Part shown: positions 1-9,124 of the stretch, one piece after another
How positions within the stretch are numbered: the first letter of the stretch is position 1
Layout: each line of letters starts with the position of its first letter
DNA from: Synechococcus sp. RCC307
GTDB taxonomy: Bacteria; Cyanobacteriota; Cyanobacteriia; PCC-6307; Cyanobiaceae
Direction: 5' to 3'
Assembly: GCA_000063525.1 (NCBI GenBank)
Contig: CT978603.1
Location: 863,105-927,104 of the forward strand
DNA length: 64,000 nucleotides
Program-made: the position numbers and the translations under genes
Notes under the pieces: generated by a model
What the model saw: the letters and a program-made list of their open reading frames with translations, nothing else
Told to the model about the DNA's origin: nothing
Databases searched by the model: none

Positions 1-979
1 CTTCCAGGTCCTTGAGCTCCTGTTGCGCTGCGCTATGGCTGGGGGCCCGCAGGTCTTCCAGCAGCGTTTCCACCGCCTGCACTGAAGGGGCCATTTTGCT
101 GGCCAGGCTCACTTCAGCCCAGTTGCCATAGCCAAGCAAGGCAGCTTTTTGCTGACGCAGGGCCAGGATTTGCCCCACCAAATCGCTGTTGTTGTGCTCG
201 CCGCTGGCGGCGCGGCTGATGAAGCCGCGATACACCGTTTCGCGCAGATCGCGCCGGCTGCTGTGTTGCAGAAAGGGGCCGTAGCGCGGGTAGTCCAAGC
301 CCATCAGCCAGGGACCATCCGCCGCTGTGGCCTGCTCATGGCCCTTGCGCCGGGCTGAATCAGCCAGCAATTCCCGCAGGCTGTCGGGGCAGCCATCCAT
401 TTCCTCGGGGCTGCTGAGCAGCAGCTCCCAGGAGGCGGTGGCATCCAGCACGTTGTTGGAAAAGCGGGTGCTCAACGCTGTGAGCTGTTCAGTCAGTGCG
501 TTGAAGCGCTCTTGCTCAGGGCCTTCGAGTCCCACCCCGCGCAGCTCCATGCCCAGCAATTCCTGCTGCAGGATGCGCCGGCGGCAGGGGGTGAGTTGAT
601 TGTCGGCGCTCAGTTGCTTGAGGGCCCGGTAGATCGCTTTGGATTGGCCCAGCCGGCTGGAGAAACGCACCACAGCGGCCTGTTGCTGCTCGTGGGCCTG
701 GCGCAGCTCAGGGGTGTTGCAGACCATCAGCAGGTGGTTCACCACACCCCAGCTCCAGCGAAGCCGCTCCCCCAGCTGCTGCATCGGCGGCATCAGATCG
801 TCCCAGCGCAGCGCGTCGCCTTGGCTGCCCAGGTTGGATTCAATGCGGGCCAGTTCAGCCTCCAGCTGCTCCAGCAGCCAGGGCATCCCCTGGGTCACCG
901 CCTCTGGGGTGATGGCTTGATAGTCGGGTAAACCTTCCCCTTTCAGCAGGGTGTCCGCAGCAGCTGGGGCCTGGCCCAT
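1..979 (-). CDS. prlC: M3-family oligopeptidase (oligopeptidase A type), C-terminal part outside window
   Basis: Only the N-terminal 326 codons are present; the gene runs off the left edge. The start is an ATG at 979, six bases after the ndhD stop, so the two are probably co-transcribed. The visible part (MGQAPAAADTLLKG..., then a long helical region with LRWSWGVVNHLLMV and a GYGNWAEVSLASKMA stretch near its end) resembles the all-alpha N-terminal half of M3 zinc metallopeptidases that degrade cytosolic peptides. The HExxH zinc site, expected near residue 470, lies outside the window, so activity cannot be judged. Family assignment is fairly sure; the exact member (oligopeptidase A versus another M3 enzyme) is less so. 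Confidence 0.8.
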   Translation of the reverse strand, partial: MGQAPAAADTLLKGEGLPDYQAITPEAVTQGMPWLLEQLEAELARIESNLGSQGDALRWDDLMPPMQQLGERLRWSWGVVNHLLMVCNTPELRQAHEQQQAAVVRFSSRLGQSKAIYRALKQLSADNQLTPCRRRILQQELLGMELRGVGLEGPEQERFNALTEQLTALSTRFSNNVLDATASWELLLSSPEEMDGCPDSLRELLADSARRKGHEQATAADGPWLMGLDYPRYGPFLQHSSRRDLRETVYRGFISRAASGEHNNSDLVGQILALRQQKAALLGYGNWAEVSLASKMAPSVQAVETLLEDLRAPSHSAAQQELKDLE

Positions 980-985
980 GGGCGA

Positions 986-2503
986 TCAGCCAAAAACAGA
1001 AGGCAGTTCTAGGGCGGTCTGCACGGTGTTGTGAAGCTGGGCAGCGATGCTGTCAGTGGTGGCGTCGTAGAGGCCGGTGGCCAGCTGCGGCCAGAAGCCG
1101 ATCATTAAGGTGGGGACCACCAGCACCAGAGCAATCGTGAGCTCCCTGGGGCTCATGTCGCCCAATTTGGCCAGCGCCGGAATCCGAGGTCCAAAGAACA
1201 CCCGCCGGCACATGCTCAGCAGATACATCGGTGTGAGCACCAGGCCGATGGCCGCCAGCACGATGGTGATCACCCTGAAGCCCGTCGTGAAGGCGTCGTT
1301 GCTGGTAATCCCAAGGAACACCGTGATCTCGCTGACAAAGCCACTCATGCCGGGCAGGGCAAGGGAGGCCAAGCAGGTGATCACAAACAAGGCAAAGGTG
1401 ATCGGCAGCACCTTGGCCAAGCCGCCCATGTTTGGAATCGAGAGGGTTTTGGTGCGCTCGTAAAAGACGCCGGTGACAAAGAACAGGCCAGCGGCAATCA
1501 GCCCGTGGCTGATCATTTGAAGCATGGCGCCGCTGAGGCCGAGGTCATTGACGGCGGCAACGCCCAGGAGCACAAAGCCCATATGGCTCACCGAGCTGCA
1601 GGCGATGCGGCGTTTGACGTTGTCTTGGGCGAAGGCGTTGAGGGCGCCCCAGATGATGTTGACGATCCCCAGCACCATCAGCGCCGGAGCCAGCTGCAGG
1701 TGCGCATCCGGCAGCATCTGCACGTTGAAGCGGATCAGCGCGTAGCCGCCCATCTTCAGCAGCACACCCGCCAGCAGCATCGAGATCGGTGCATTGGCTT
1801 CGCCGTGGGCATCCGGCAGCCAGGTGTGAAGCAGGAACATCGGCAGCTTCACGCCAAAACCGATCAGGAAGCCCAAGTAACAGAGCAAGCCAAAGCTGCC
1901 GCCATAGCTGCGGCTAGCCAGCTCAGCCAAGTTGAGGGTGAAGCCGTCGCCATGGAAGGCCAGGGCTAGGCCGCTGATCAAGATCAGCAGTGAGGCGGTG
2001 GCCGTGTAGAGGATGAATTTGGTGGCGGCGTATTGGCGCCGCTGGCCGCCCCAGATGGCGATCAGCAGATACACCGGCACCAGTTCCAGTTCCCAGGCCA
2101 GGAAGAACAGCAGGAAATCCTGCGAGAGGAACACCACCGCCTGGGCGGAGGCTTGCGCCAGCAGCAGGGCGAAATACAGCCGTGGTTTGCGCTCCACATC
2201 CCAGCTGGCGGCCACCGTTAGCAAGGTGACCAAGCCACTGAGCAGCACCAAGGGAGCTGAAATGCCATCGGCGGCCAGCGACCACTGCAGCCCCATGGCG
2301 GGCAGCCAGTCGATCCGCTCGACCAACTGCAGGCTGCCCAAGGCGGGATCAAAGTGGCGGCTGAAGGACCACAGCATCAGACCGAGATCGGCCAGCAGGG
2401 TGGTGAAGGCCACCCAGCGGCAGGCCTTCTGCAGCGAAGCCGGCAGCAGCACTAGGGCAAGCACGCCAGCCAGGGGTAACAGCACAATGAGGCTGAGATC
2501 CAC
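986..2503 (-). CDS. ndhD: NAD(P)H-quinone oxidoreductase subunit 4 (NdhD)
   Basis: A 505-residue, strongly hydrophobic protein with about 14 membrane segments. It is the proton-pumping, antiporter-like NdhD subunit of the thylakoid NDH-1 complex, which passes electrons from ferredoxin to plastoquinone in respiration and cyclic electron flow. The family signature is clear: WELELVPVY near residue 137 with the conserved Glu, and [19 protein letters not shown] near residue 215 with the conserved Lys. The length is normal. The sequence resembles the NDH-1L type (NdhD1/D2) rather than the CO2-uptake paralogues, but that call is from memory. It lies 66 bases downstream of thrB and directly upstream of the M3 peptidase. 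A 16-bp palindrome sits 54 bases before its start. Confidence 0.93.
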   Translation of the reverse strand: MDLSLIVLLPLAGVLALVLLPASLQKACRWVAFTTLLADLGLMLWSFSRHFDPALGSLQLVERIDWLPAMGLQWSLAADGISAPLVLLSGLVTLLTVAASWDVERKPRLYFALLLAQASAQAVVFLSQDFLLFFLAWELELVPVYLLIAIWGGQRRQYAATKFILYTATASLLILISGLALAFHGDGFTLNLAELASRSYGGSFGLLCYLGFLIGFGVKLPMFLLHTWLPDAHGEANAPISMLLAGVLLKMGGYALIRFNVQMLPDAHLQLAPALMVLGIVNIIWGALNAFAQDNVKRRIACSSVSHMGFVLLGVAAVNDLGLSGAMLQMISHGLIAAGLFFVTGVFYERTKTLSIPNMGGLAKVLPITFALFVITCLASLALPGMSGFVSEITVFLGITSNDAFTTGFRVITIVLAAIGLVLTPMYLLSMCRRVFFGPRIPALAKLGDMSPRELTIALVLVVPTLMIGFWPQLATGLYDATTDSIAAQLHNTVQTALELPSVFG

Positions 2504-2556
2504 GGGACGCGCTTGCGATACGTACGGGTCAACCTATCAGCCAGGGCTGAGCGTTG

Positions 2557-2572
2557 TGAGTAGATCTACTCA
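2557..2572. promoter_or_regulatory. Perfect 16-bp palindrome upstream of ndhD
   Basis: TGAGTAGATCTACTCA reads the same on both strands. It covers the thrB stop codon and lies 54 bases before the ndhD start, in the only gap of this minus-strand gene run that is large enough for a promoter. It has no T-tract, so it does not look like a terminator. A dimeric regulator operator is an inference from symmetry and position. Confidence 0.35.
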
Positions 2573-3514
2573 GCTTGGTTTGGGTCTCCAGCGGCTACCG
2601 CCGCTCTGCAGCTTCAACGGCAAGGCGCGGGTCTGCACCCCCTCTTGTTCCCAGCTCTTCTCCATGGCTTCGGCCACGGCGCGCCCCTTGTCCGGCGGGC
2701 AGAGCGCCAGCAGGCTGGGTCCGGCGCCGCTGATCACGCAGCCCCAAGCTCCAGCATCCATCGCCGCTTTGCGCACGGCGCTGCCGCCTTGGATCAGCGG
2801 CCAGCGGTAGGGCTCATGCAGCCGGTCGTGCATGCCATCGGTGATCAGATCGCCATTGCCACTGCGCAAACCCTGCAGCAGCAAGGTGAGCGAGCCCAAA
2901 TTGGACACGGCGTCGGGCACCACGATCTGCTTGGGCATGGCCCGGCGGGCATCGGCGGTGGAGAGCCGAATGCTGGGGATCGCCACCACCGCTTGCACGT
3001 TCTCGTGCCACTCACAGCGCACCACGCGCCAGCGCCGCGACGCGGCTTGGGCCGTCAGGCAAAGCCCGCCGAGCAACGAGGGCACCACATTGTCGGGATG
3101 GCCTTCGATGTCGATGGCAAGCTCCAGCAGTTTTTCCTTGCCAAGCGCTTCGCCGGCCAGAGCATTGGCTCCCATCAGCCCCGCAACGATGGCGGTGGCA
3201 CTGCTGCCCATGCCCCGAGCTGGCGGTACGGCCAACTGCACCCGCGCCTCCAAGGCGATCGGCTGCATGCCCACTTCGCGCCAAACCCGCTGGGCAGCGC
3301 GGTAAACGAGGTTGTCGGGGCCGCCGCGCAGGTGGGAGCCCTCTTTGCTTTCAATAATCAGCTCAAAGCGTTCAGCGCCCCCCTCCAGCACCTTGAGCTG
3401 GAACTGGTTGTTCAGATCAAGCGCTGCCCCGAGGCAGTCGAATCCAGGGCCGAGATTGGCGGTTGTCGCGGGGACATCCACCACCACGGTGGTGCCGATC
3501 TCCGGTTTTCCCAT
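2570..3514 (-). CDS. thrB: Homoserine kinase
   Basis: A 314-residue GHMP-family kinase that phosphorylates L-homoserine in threonine biosynthesis in the cytosol. The ATP-binding GHMP motif PPARGMGSSATA is at residues 98-107, after the N-terminal VPATTANLGPGFDCLG substrate loop (residues 14-29). The C-terminal AWGCVISGAGPSLLAL glycine-rich motif is also present. It starts 26 bases after the glk stop and runs in the same direction as thrS-glk-thrB-ndhD, an order I recall as typical of marine picocyanobacteria. Length and motifs are complete, so it should be active. Confidence 0.95.
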   Translation of the reverse strand: MGKPEIGTTVVVDVPATTANLGPGFDCLGAALDLNNQFQLKVLEGGAERFELIIESKEGSHLRGGPDNLVYRAAQRVWREVGMQPIALEARVQLAVPPARGMGSSATAIVAGLMGANALAGEALGKEKLLELAIDIEGHPDNVVPSLLGGLCLTAQAASRRWRVVRCEWHENVQAVVAIPSIRLSTADARRAMPKQIVVPDAVSNLGSLTLLLQGLRSGNGDLITDGMHDRLHEPYRWPLIQGGSAVRKAAMDAGAWGCVISGAGPSLLALCPPDKGRAVAEAMEKSWEQEGVQTRALPLKLQSGGSRWRPKPS

Positions 3515-3540
3515 CAGTGCGCGTTGGGCGGCTCAGCCCG

Positions 3541-4584
3541 TTATTGAAGGCATCCTGCCAGCATGCGCGCACGGCAAGCGGCGCTGAATAAGCCGGCATC
3601 AGGGTCCACCAGGGCCCGCACCGGCAGCTTGTTGATGAAGTCTTCAAACCGCCCTTTGCAGCGCATCGGTGCCAAAAACGCATCGCTTTGCAGCCGCTCC
3701 AGCTGCTTGATGGCGGTGCCGCCGCCCACCCAGAGGCCACCAGTGGAGAGGGTTTGCAGCGCCAGATCACCGGCCGCTGAGCCATAGGCCCCGAGCCAAA
3801 TCTGCTCGGCTTTGCTGGCCAGCATGTCCCCATCACGGGCCCGCTGCGAGACCAGGGCCGGCAGATCGGGGCGACCGGGGGTGCCAGGGGCTTGCTGATG
3901 CCAGTCCATGGCGGCTTGGTGCAAGTCGCTGATGGGTTGATCGCCGCCGCAGTGCAACAGCCAGAGGAACACCAGGCCCAGGCCGGTGCCGCTGACGATG
4001 CGCTCCACCGAAAGCCGCTCGAGCTGCAACTCGCGCCGCAACCAGCCGAGCATCAGCATCTCCTCGGCATTGCGGGGCGGAAATTCCCGGTGTCCGCCTT
4101 CGCTCGGCAGGGTCATCAAGGCGCCATTGCTGAGCCGCACGCCGCTGGCCATGCCCAGGCCTGTGCCGGCGCCGAGGATGGCGATTGGCCCTTGGGGATC
4201 AGCCTCCCCTTCCTGCAGCACAACCTGCTGCTCCTCGCTCAGATGGGGGAGCCCATAGACCAACACCGCGAAATCATTCACCAGTTCCAGCTGGTTGAGT
4301 CCCCCATCGGCCGCCAGGGCTGATTGTTCGAGATCCCAGGGCAAGTTGGTGATGTGGGCGCGTCCTTGACGCACCGGTCCGGCAACGGCGATGCAGCCTG
4401 CGGCCACCTCAGCGCCGTTGTTGTTGTGATCGGCCAAAAAGCGCTGCAGCATCGGCCCGAGGTGGGGCCATTCCGCCGAGATGTAGCGCTCGCGGGCAAC
4501 GCAGCTCAGTTGATCGCCGTCGCTGCGATACAACGCCAGCAAGGTTTTGGTTCCGCCCAGATCACCCGCTAGCAGCAGCGTCAT
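3541..4584 (-). CDS. glk: Glucokinase
   Basis: A 347-residue bacterial-type (Glk/ROK-fold) glucokinase that makes glucose 6-phosphate from glucose and ATP. The phosphate-binding motif GDLGGTKT is at residues 7-14; LVNDFAVLVYGL near residue 100 holds the catalytic Asp; GAGTGLGMASG and EGGHREFPPRN follow at about 135-170. The start is an ATG. It sits between thrS and thrB with small gaps and is likely expressed with them. It would let the cell use glucose released from glycogen or taken up from outside. Confidence 0.93.
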   Translation of the reverse strand: MTLLLAGDLGGTKTLLALYRSDGDQLSCVARERYISAEWPHLGPMLQRFLADHNNNGAEVAAGCIAVAGPVRQGRAHITNLPWDLEQSALAADGGLNQLELVNDFAVLVYGLPHLSEEQQVVLQEGEADPQGPIAILGAGTGLGMASGVRLSNGALMTLPSEGGHREFPPRNAEEMLMLGWLRRELQLERLSVERIVSGTGLGLVFLWLLHCGGDQPISDLHQAAMDWHQQAPGTPGRPDLPALVSQRARDGDMLASKAEQIWLGAYGSAAGDLALQTLSTGGLWVGGGTAIKQLERLQSDAFLAPMRCKGRFEDFINKLPVRALVDPDAGLFSAACRARMLAGCLQ

Positions 4585-4632
4585 CAGCCCACCCGATCGC
4601 GCTCAGGCTGGCCATGGCAGTGGGTGCTTCGG

Positions 4633-6462
4633 TTAAGACGCGCCGAGTTCCAAACCCGCGGCGCGCGCGGCATTGGCTGCGGTAGCGGCCTGGAGCACCT
4701 GACTTCGGCCCACTGAACCGAGATCACCCTGCCGGCGGCTGCGCAAGCTCAAGGTGCCCTGCTCGGCTTCTTGTGCGCCGATCACTGCCAGCACTGGAAT
4801 TTTCTGCTGCTCTCCCGAGCGAATCAGCTTGCCAAGGCGCTCGCCACTGCGATCGATGCGGCTGCGGATACCGGCTGCACTGAGCTCGCTTTGAATCGTC
4901 TCGGCGTAGCCCATCACCTCATCGGTGACCGGCAGCAGCCGGATTTGTTCAGGGGCTAGCCAGAAGGGGAAATCGCCGGCGTAGTTCTCGGTCATGATCC
5001 CGAAGAACCGTTCCAGGGACCCGAAAATGGCCCGGTGGATCATGATCGGCCGCTGTCTGGATCCGTCGGCGGCGACGTACTCCAAACCAAAGCGCTCAGG
5101 CAGGTTGAAATCCAGCTGAATCGTTGAGCACTGCCACATGCGCCCGATGGCATCTTCGATCTTGAGATCGATCTTGGGGCCATAAAAGGCACCGCCCCCC
5201 TCATCGATCTTGTAGTCCCAGCCTTTGCGCTGCAGCGCTTCGGTGAGTCCCTTGGTCGCCAGGTCCCACACGGCGTCATCGCCGATGGATTTCTCCGGCC
5301 TGGTCGAGAGGTTGATCTCGTAGTTGCGGAAATCAAAGGTGGACAGGATCGTCTCGGTGAGGTCGAGGATCTTGAGGATTTCGTCGCTGATCTGCTCGGG
5401 CAGGCAGAACACGTGGGCGTCGTCCTGGGTGAAACCGCGCACCCGCATCAGCCCGTGCATCACGCCAGGCCGCTCATAGCGATAGACCGTGCCCAATTCG
5501 GCCCAGCGAATCGGCAGCTCCTTGTAGCTCCGCAACGTGCTGGCGTAGGTGAGCACGTGGAAGGGGCAGTTCATTGGCTTGAGCTGGTATTCCCGCTCAT
5601 CGACCGTCATCGGCCCGAACATCGATTCGCGGTAGAAATCCAAGTGGCCTGAGGTCTTCCACAGGTCGATGTCGGCCACATGGGGGGTGTAGAGCAGTTC
5701 GTAACCCCCAGCGAAGTGGGCTTCGCGCCAAAAGTCTTCGATCAGCAGACGCATCCGGGCGCCGCGGGGATGCCAGAACACCAAGCCAGCGCCGGCTTCA
5801 TCTTCGATGGAGAACAGATCCAGATCGGTACCGATCCGGCGGTGGTCGCGGCGTTTGGCTTCTTCGATGCGGCGCTTGTGCTCGCTGAGTTGCTCGGGCG
5901 TTTCAAACGCAGTGCCGTAAATCCGCTGCAGCTGTTGCCGGTTCTCATCACCACGCCAGTAGGCACCGGCCACGCTCTCCAACTCGAAGGCTTTGGCATT
6001 GAGCTGGCCGGTGTGCTCCACATGGGGACCAGCGCAGAGATCCCACCACTTCTCCCCCAAGGTGTAGAGGGTGATGGGCTCCTGCAGACCCTCGAGGATT
6101 TCGAGTTTGTAGGGCTCGTTTTGAGCTTTGATCCGCGTCTCGGCTTCTGCGCGGCTCACCTCCACCCGCTGGAGCGGCAGTTTTTGGTTGATGATCTTGA
6201 TCATCCCCTTCTTGATGGCCTTGAGGTCGGCTTCGGTGAAGGGGTCGGGATTATCGAAGTCGTAATAGAAACCCGTCTCGGTCCAGGGGCCGATGGTGAC
6301 GCGGGCGTTGGGGAAGAGCTGCTGCACAGCCATGGCCATCACATGGCTCATGGAATGACGAATCTTGAGCAGCTGAGGGCTTTCGCTGGTCTTGGGAAGC
6401 GCCACGGCGGCTGCTGAAGACACCGACTCTTTTGCAGTGAGAATGGGGATCTTACGCAGCAC
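4633..6462 (-). CDS. thrS: Threonyl-tRNA synthetase lacking the N1 (TGS) domain
   Basis: A 609-residue class II synthetase that charges tRNA-Thr. From residue 30 it matches the N2 editing domain: HSMSH (H36, H40) and the CAGPH motif near residue 142 are the zinc/editing residues that clear Ser-tRNA-Thr. The catalytic core has motif 2 (YRYERPG...RVRGFTQDDAHVF, about 330-355) and the C-terminal anticodon-binding domain ends the protein. The N-terminal TGS domain of E. coli ThrRS is missing; the protein has only about 30 residues before the editing domain. The start used is a GTG at 6462; an in-frame GTG 13 codons later is an alternative. The TM2-protein gene starts divergently next to it. Confidence 0.95.
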   Translation of the reverse strand: MLRKIPILTAKESVSSAAAVALPKTSESPQLLKIRHSMSHVMAMAVQQLFPNARVTIGPWTETGFYYDFDNPDPFTEADLKAIKKGMIKIINQKLPLQRVEVSRAEAETRIKAQNEPYKLEILEGLQEPITLYTLGEKWWDLCAGPHVEHTGQLNAKAFELESVAGAYWRGDENRQQLQRIYGTAFETPEQLSEHKRRIEEAKRRDHRRIGTDLDLFSIEDEAGAGLVFWHPRGARMRLLIEDFWREAHFAGGYELLYTPHVADIDLWKTSGHLDFYRESMFGPMTVDEREYQLKPMNCPFHVLTYASTLRSYKELPIRWAELGTVYRYERPGVMHGLMRVRGFTQDDAHVFCLPEQISDEILKILDLTETILSTFDFRNYEINLSTRPEKSIGDDAVWDLATKGLTEALQRKGWDYKIDEGGGAFYGPKIDLKIEDAIGRMWQCSTIQLDFNLPERFGLEYVAADGSRQRPIMIHRAIFGSLERFFGIMTENYAGDFPFWLAPEQIRLLPVTDEVMGYAETIQSELSAAGIRSRIDRSGERLGKLIRSGEQQKIPVLAVIGAQEAEQGTLSLRSRRQGDLGSVGRSQVLQAATAANAARAAGLELGAS

Positions 6463-6466
6463 GGGT

Positions 6467-6916
6467 GTGCCCCGAGCCGTTTCCCAAGCAGATCAACCGT
6501 TGCGCCGGTTGGATCTGTCCTATCTGCTGTGGTGCCTGTCGCTGGTGGGCATCTGCGGTGTGCAGCGGATCTACAACCGCCGGCCCCTCAGTGGCGTGTT
6601 GTATCTGCTCAGCTTTGGGCTGCTGGGCATCGGCACGGTGGTGGATTTGTTTTTGATCCCCTCTTTGGTGCGCCATGCCAATGCCCCCACGCTGTTGGAT
6701 CAGGCGCGCGCAGCGGTTGAGCCGATTGATCGCCAACTGCTGCTGCTGGCCCGCAGCAAAGGTTCAGCCGGTTTCAGCCTCAATGACGCCGTTTTGGCAT
6801 TGGATCCGGCCGTTGAGCTCGCTGAGCTGCGCCGTGTCTTGGACGACTTGCAACAGCACGAGCTGCTGCTGATCAGCAATGACGCGCAAGGGCGCGTGGT
6901 CTACCGGGAGCCTTAA
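6467..6916 (+). CDS. TM2-domain membrane protein with C-terminal helical domain
   Basis: From the GTG at 6467 the protein has about 150 residues. An N-terminal TM2 domain (YLLWCLSLVGICGVQRIYN, then two hydrophobic helices up to VVDLFLIPSL) is followed by about 80 soluble residues rich in Leu/Ala that look helical (ELAELRRVLDDLQQHELLLIS). TM2 proteins are inner-membrane proteins of unknown role. In-frame ATGs further upstream (6392, 6443) would overlap thrS on the other strand, so I prefer the GTG at 6467 just outside thrS. No function can be assigned. Confidence 0.75.
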   Translation: MPRAVSQADQPLRRLDLSYLLWCLSLVGICGVQRIYNRRPLSGVLYLLSFGLLGIGTVVDLFLIPSLVRHANAPTLLDQARAAVEPIDRQLLLLARSKGSAGFSLNDAVLALDPAVELAELRRVLDDLQQHELLLISNDAQGRVVYREP

Positions 6917-6987
6917 ACCCTGGGTTGGTAACAGTTGTGGCTCAAATTGGACTCAGTTTCTACGTTTGTGTTATTGGGCTGAGTTGA

Positions 6988-7575
6988 ATGACTGCCACCC
7001 CCCTGCAGCCACCGCTGCTGCTGTTGCAGCGCAGCTGGCAGCGCTACCGCCAAGCCCCTGTGCTGCTGGCCGGGTGGGCGTTGGGGTGGATGCTGCTCTG
7101 GCAGCTGATGGCCCTGTTGCCTCTGCCGATTTGGCTGCAGTTTGGGGCCAGCTTGCTGTGCTTCAGCTGGGCCAGCGCTGGACTCATCGACGTGGCGCAG
7201 CGGCAATCCCCCATGACCTTGGCCAGCCTTTGGCTGCCCTTGCGCCGGGCCCCGTGGCCGCTGCTGCTGCTGCCGCTGCTCGTTGGCACGCTGGTGGCCT
7301 TGGCTTCCCTGGCATTTGTGCTGCCGGGCGTGGTGTTGCTGCTGGCTTGGAGCTTGGCCCTGCCGCTGTTGCTGGATCAAGGCGGTGAAGCCTGGGATGC
7401 CATGGCGCGCAGCGGCCAGCTGGTGCTGCGCCGCCGTCAGCAGGTGTTGGCGCCCTTGCTGCTGCTCTGGGGGCTGACCCTGTTAGCGCTTGGCATTGGC
7501 TGGTGGCTGCTGGGGTTGTGGCTTCCCCTGGCTGCCTTTTTGCTGCAATCTCTCTACAGCTCCACCAAGGCTTGA
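6988..7575 (+). CDS. Hydrophobic membrane protein, about five helices
   Basis: A 195-residue, very Leu/Trp-rich protein with an amphipathic N-terminus (LLLQRSWQRYRQAP), hydrophobic pairs around residues 28-65 and 90-130, a charged stretch (RSGQLVLRRRQQ) near 145, and two final helices. The layout is reminiscent of bacterial DUF975/GDPD-membrane-type integral proteins, but I do not recognise a specific family. Its TGA stop overlaps the ATG of the amidase gene by one base (TGATG at 7573-7577), so the two are translationally coupled and may act together at the cell envelope. Confidence 0.7.
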   Translation: MTATPLQPPLLLLQRSWQRYRQAPVLLAGWALGWMLLWQLMALLPLPIWLQFGASLLCFSWASAGLIDVAQRQSPMTLASLWLPLRRAPWPLLLLPLLVGTLVALASLAFVLPGVVLLLAWSLALPLLLDQGGEAWDAMARSGQLVLRRRQQVLAPLLLLWGLTLLALGIGWWLLGLWLPLAAFLLQSLYSSTKA

Positions 7576-8402
7576 TGCATGCCTTCCCGGTCCGTCCGGT
7601 TGCCGCCGTGCTGCTTGGGGTGGGGCTGGGTGTGGCTGCTGTGGTGGTAGCCGGGCGCGAGCCGCCCATCGCCCCAGAACCCAAGCGTGGGTGGGCCCAA
7701 GGGGCTGGCCTGCAACCGCTGCTGCGCCCCAATCCGCAGGCAGCGCACCGTTGTGCCGCCAAGTTGGCGATTCGCGAACGGCCAACGCCTGCTGATCCCA
7801 CGAATTTCGGCGAGCGCCGCCCCACCGACGCTGAAGGGGGGCTGGTGCCCAACCAGCCATCGGTGATCGTTTTGCATGAAACGGTGATGTCGCTGGGCGA
7901 CACGCTGCGCTTTTTTCAGACGCCCCATCCCCGCGATGCTGATCAGGCCAGCTATCACCTGCTGTTGGATCGCCGCGGTATGGCCTACCGCTTGGTCCCT
8001 GATGCCAAGCGGGCCTTTGGTTCGGGGTGGAGTGCTTGGGGGGATGGCTCGATTCGGCACCGCCCCTTGAGCAGCCCGTTGGCTGGTGGCTCGATCAACA
8101 ACGTCGCTTTGCATCTCAGCCTTGAGTCGCCTGCTGATGGCCGCGGCGATGACGATGCCCACAGCGGCTATAGCCGAGCGCAATACGAGCGCCTGGCGGA
8201 GCATGTGCTGATCTGGCAGCTGCGCTGGGGCATCCCCATGCGCCGCATCACCACCCACGCCGCGGTTGACCGCAGCCATAGCCGCCGTGATCCCCGCAGT
8301 TTTCGTTGGGAGCGCTTTGACCGCGCCTGGCTGCAGGCAGCCTCCAGCTGCGGCATCAGCGCTGAGGGTCCCTACGGCCTTGATGCCATGCCGCAGATTT
8401 AG
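7575..8402 (+). CDS. N-acetylmuramoyl-L-alanine amidase (amidase_2 type), exported
   Basis: A 275-residue protein. A hydrophobic N-terminal segment (VAAVLLGVGLGVAAVVVAG, residues 9-27) should act as signal peptide or anchor. The catalytic domain has the zinc-ligand pattern of amidase_2/PGRP enzymes: VIVLHET near residue 97, ASYHLLLDRRG near 125, and ITTHAAVDRSHSRRDP near 230 with the second His and Asp. It should cleave the lactyl-amide bond of peptidoglycan in the periplasm. The start ATG overlaps the stop of the upstream membrane-protein gene. Its stop overlaps by four bases that of the convergent CPP1-like gene. Confidence 0.85.
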   Translation: MHAFPVRPVAAVLLGVGLGVAAVVVAGREPPIAPEPKRGWAQGAGLQPLLRPNPQAAHRCAAKLAIRERPTPADPTNFGERRPTDAEGGLVPNQPSVIVLHETVMSLGDTLRFFQTPHPRDADQASYHLLLDRRGMAYRLVPDAKRAFGSGWSAWGDGSIRHRPLSSPLAGGSINNVALHLSLESPADGRGDDDAHSGYSRAQYERLAEHVLIWQLRWGIPMRRITTHAAVDRSHSRRDPRSFRWERFDRAWLQAASSCGISAEGPYGLDAMPQI

Positions 8403-9079
8403 TCAACCAATACAGAGAGAGCCGCCAACAGGATCAAGGTGGGTAGGGCCGCCAATTGAGAGGCCGTTATCGGCAGACCGGAAGCAGCCAGGCCGCTGCT
8501 GGTTAGACCCCCCAGCAAGGTGCCCACGATTAGGACCAGCACTGTGAGGCCAACGCTGCGGAAAAACTTGCGGCTGCGGCGCTGCAGGTTGGCGATTGTG
8601 ATCAGCGCAGCCAAAGAGAGCAGCAGTTCCGGTGTTCCTGCTTGCTGGCCGACCAACAACAACACCACCAGCAAAAGGCCTTGGGCTGCTAATGGCTGCC
8701 AAAGCTGCTCGCCTTCGGCGAGATTCAGCTCGGGCATGGCGATGGAGAGTTGCGGCTTGGGTATCGCCGGTAGCGATGGCAAGCGCGGCAGGTTTCCGCC
8801 GCTGAGTGGCCCAGAGCGGCTACCGCCGGCTTCTTGTTTCGAGGCAGTAGCAGCAGCTCCGGTGAGTTGCCCCAGCTGTCGTTCTTTGAGGCTCTGCATC
8901 AGCACCGCGTCATAGGCCGCTTCCACCTGGGCACGGCCCTTCATGTCGTCGGCTGGTAGTTCAGCCAAGCGGGCGACTTTGGCGTTTTGAACCGCCTCAA
9001 AGCTGGCGCCAGGCTTGAGCCCCAAACGGTCGTAGGGGTCGTTGCTATCGGAATTGGGGGGTGGCGGAGCCTGGGCCAT
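8399..9079 (-). CDS. CPP1-like (DUF3353) J-like membrane protein
   Basis: A 226-residue protein. Residues 13-75 (NDPYDRLGLKPGASFEAVQNAK...AAYDAVLMQSL) form a divergent J-like domain without the HPD tripeptide. A Gly/Ser/Pro linker follows, then three or four hydrophobic helices from residue 125 to the end. This is the arrangement of cyanobacterial relatives of plant CPP1, a chaperone-like protein that stabilises light-dependent protochlorophyllide oxidoreductase. A role in protein or pigment assembly at the thylakoid is plausible but inferred. Confidence 0.8.
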   Translation of the reverse strand: MAQAPPPPNSDSNDPYDRLGLKPGASFEAVQNAKVARLAELPADDMKGRAQVEAAYDAVLMQSLKERQLGQLTGAAATASKQEAGGSRSGPLSGGNLPRLPSLPAIPKPQLSIAMPELNLAEGEQLWQPLAAQGLLLVVLLLVGQQAGTPELLLSLAALITIANLQRRSRKFFRSVGLTVLVLIVGTLLGGLTSSGLAASGLPITASQLAALPTLILLAALSVLVD

Positions 9080-9124
9080 GAACTGGGGCCTATTTAAAGA
9101 AAAGCGTATCGGCGAACGCCTCGT

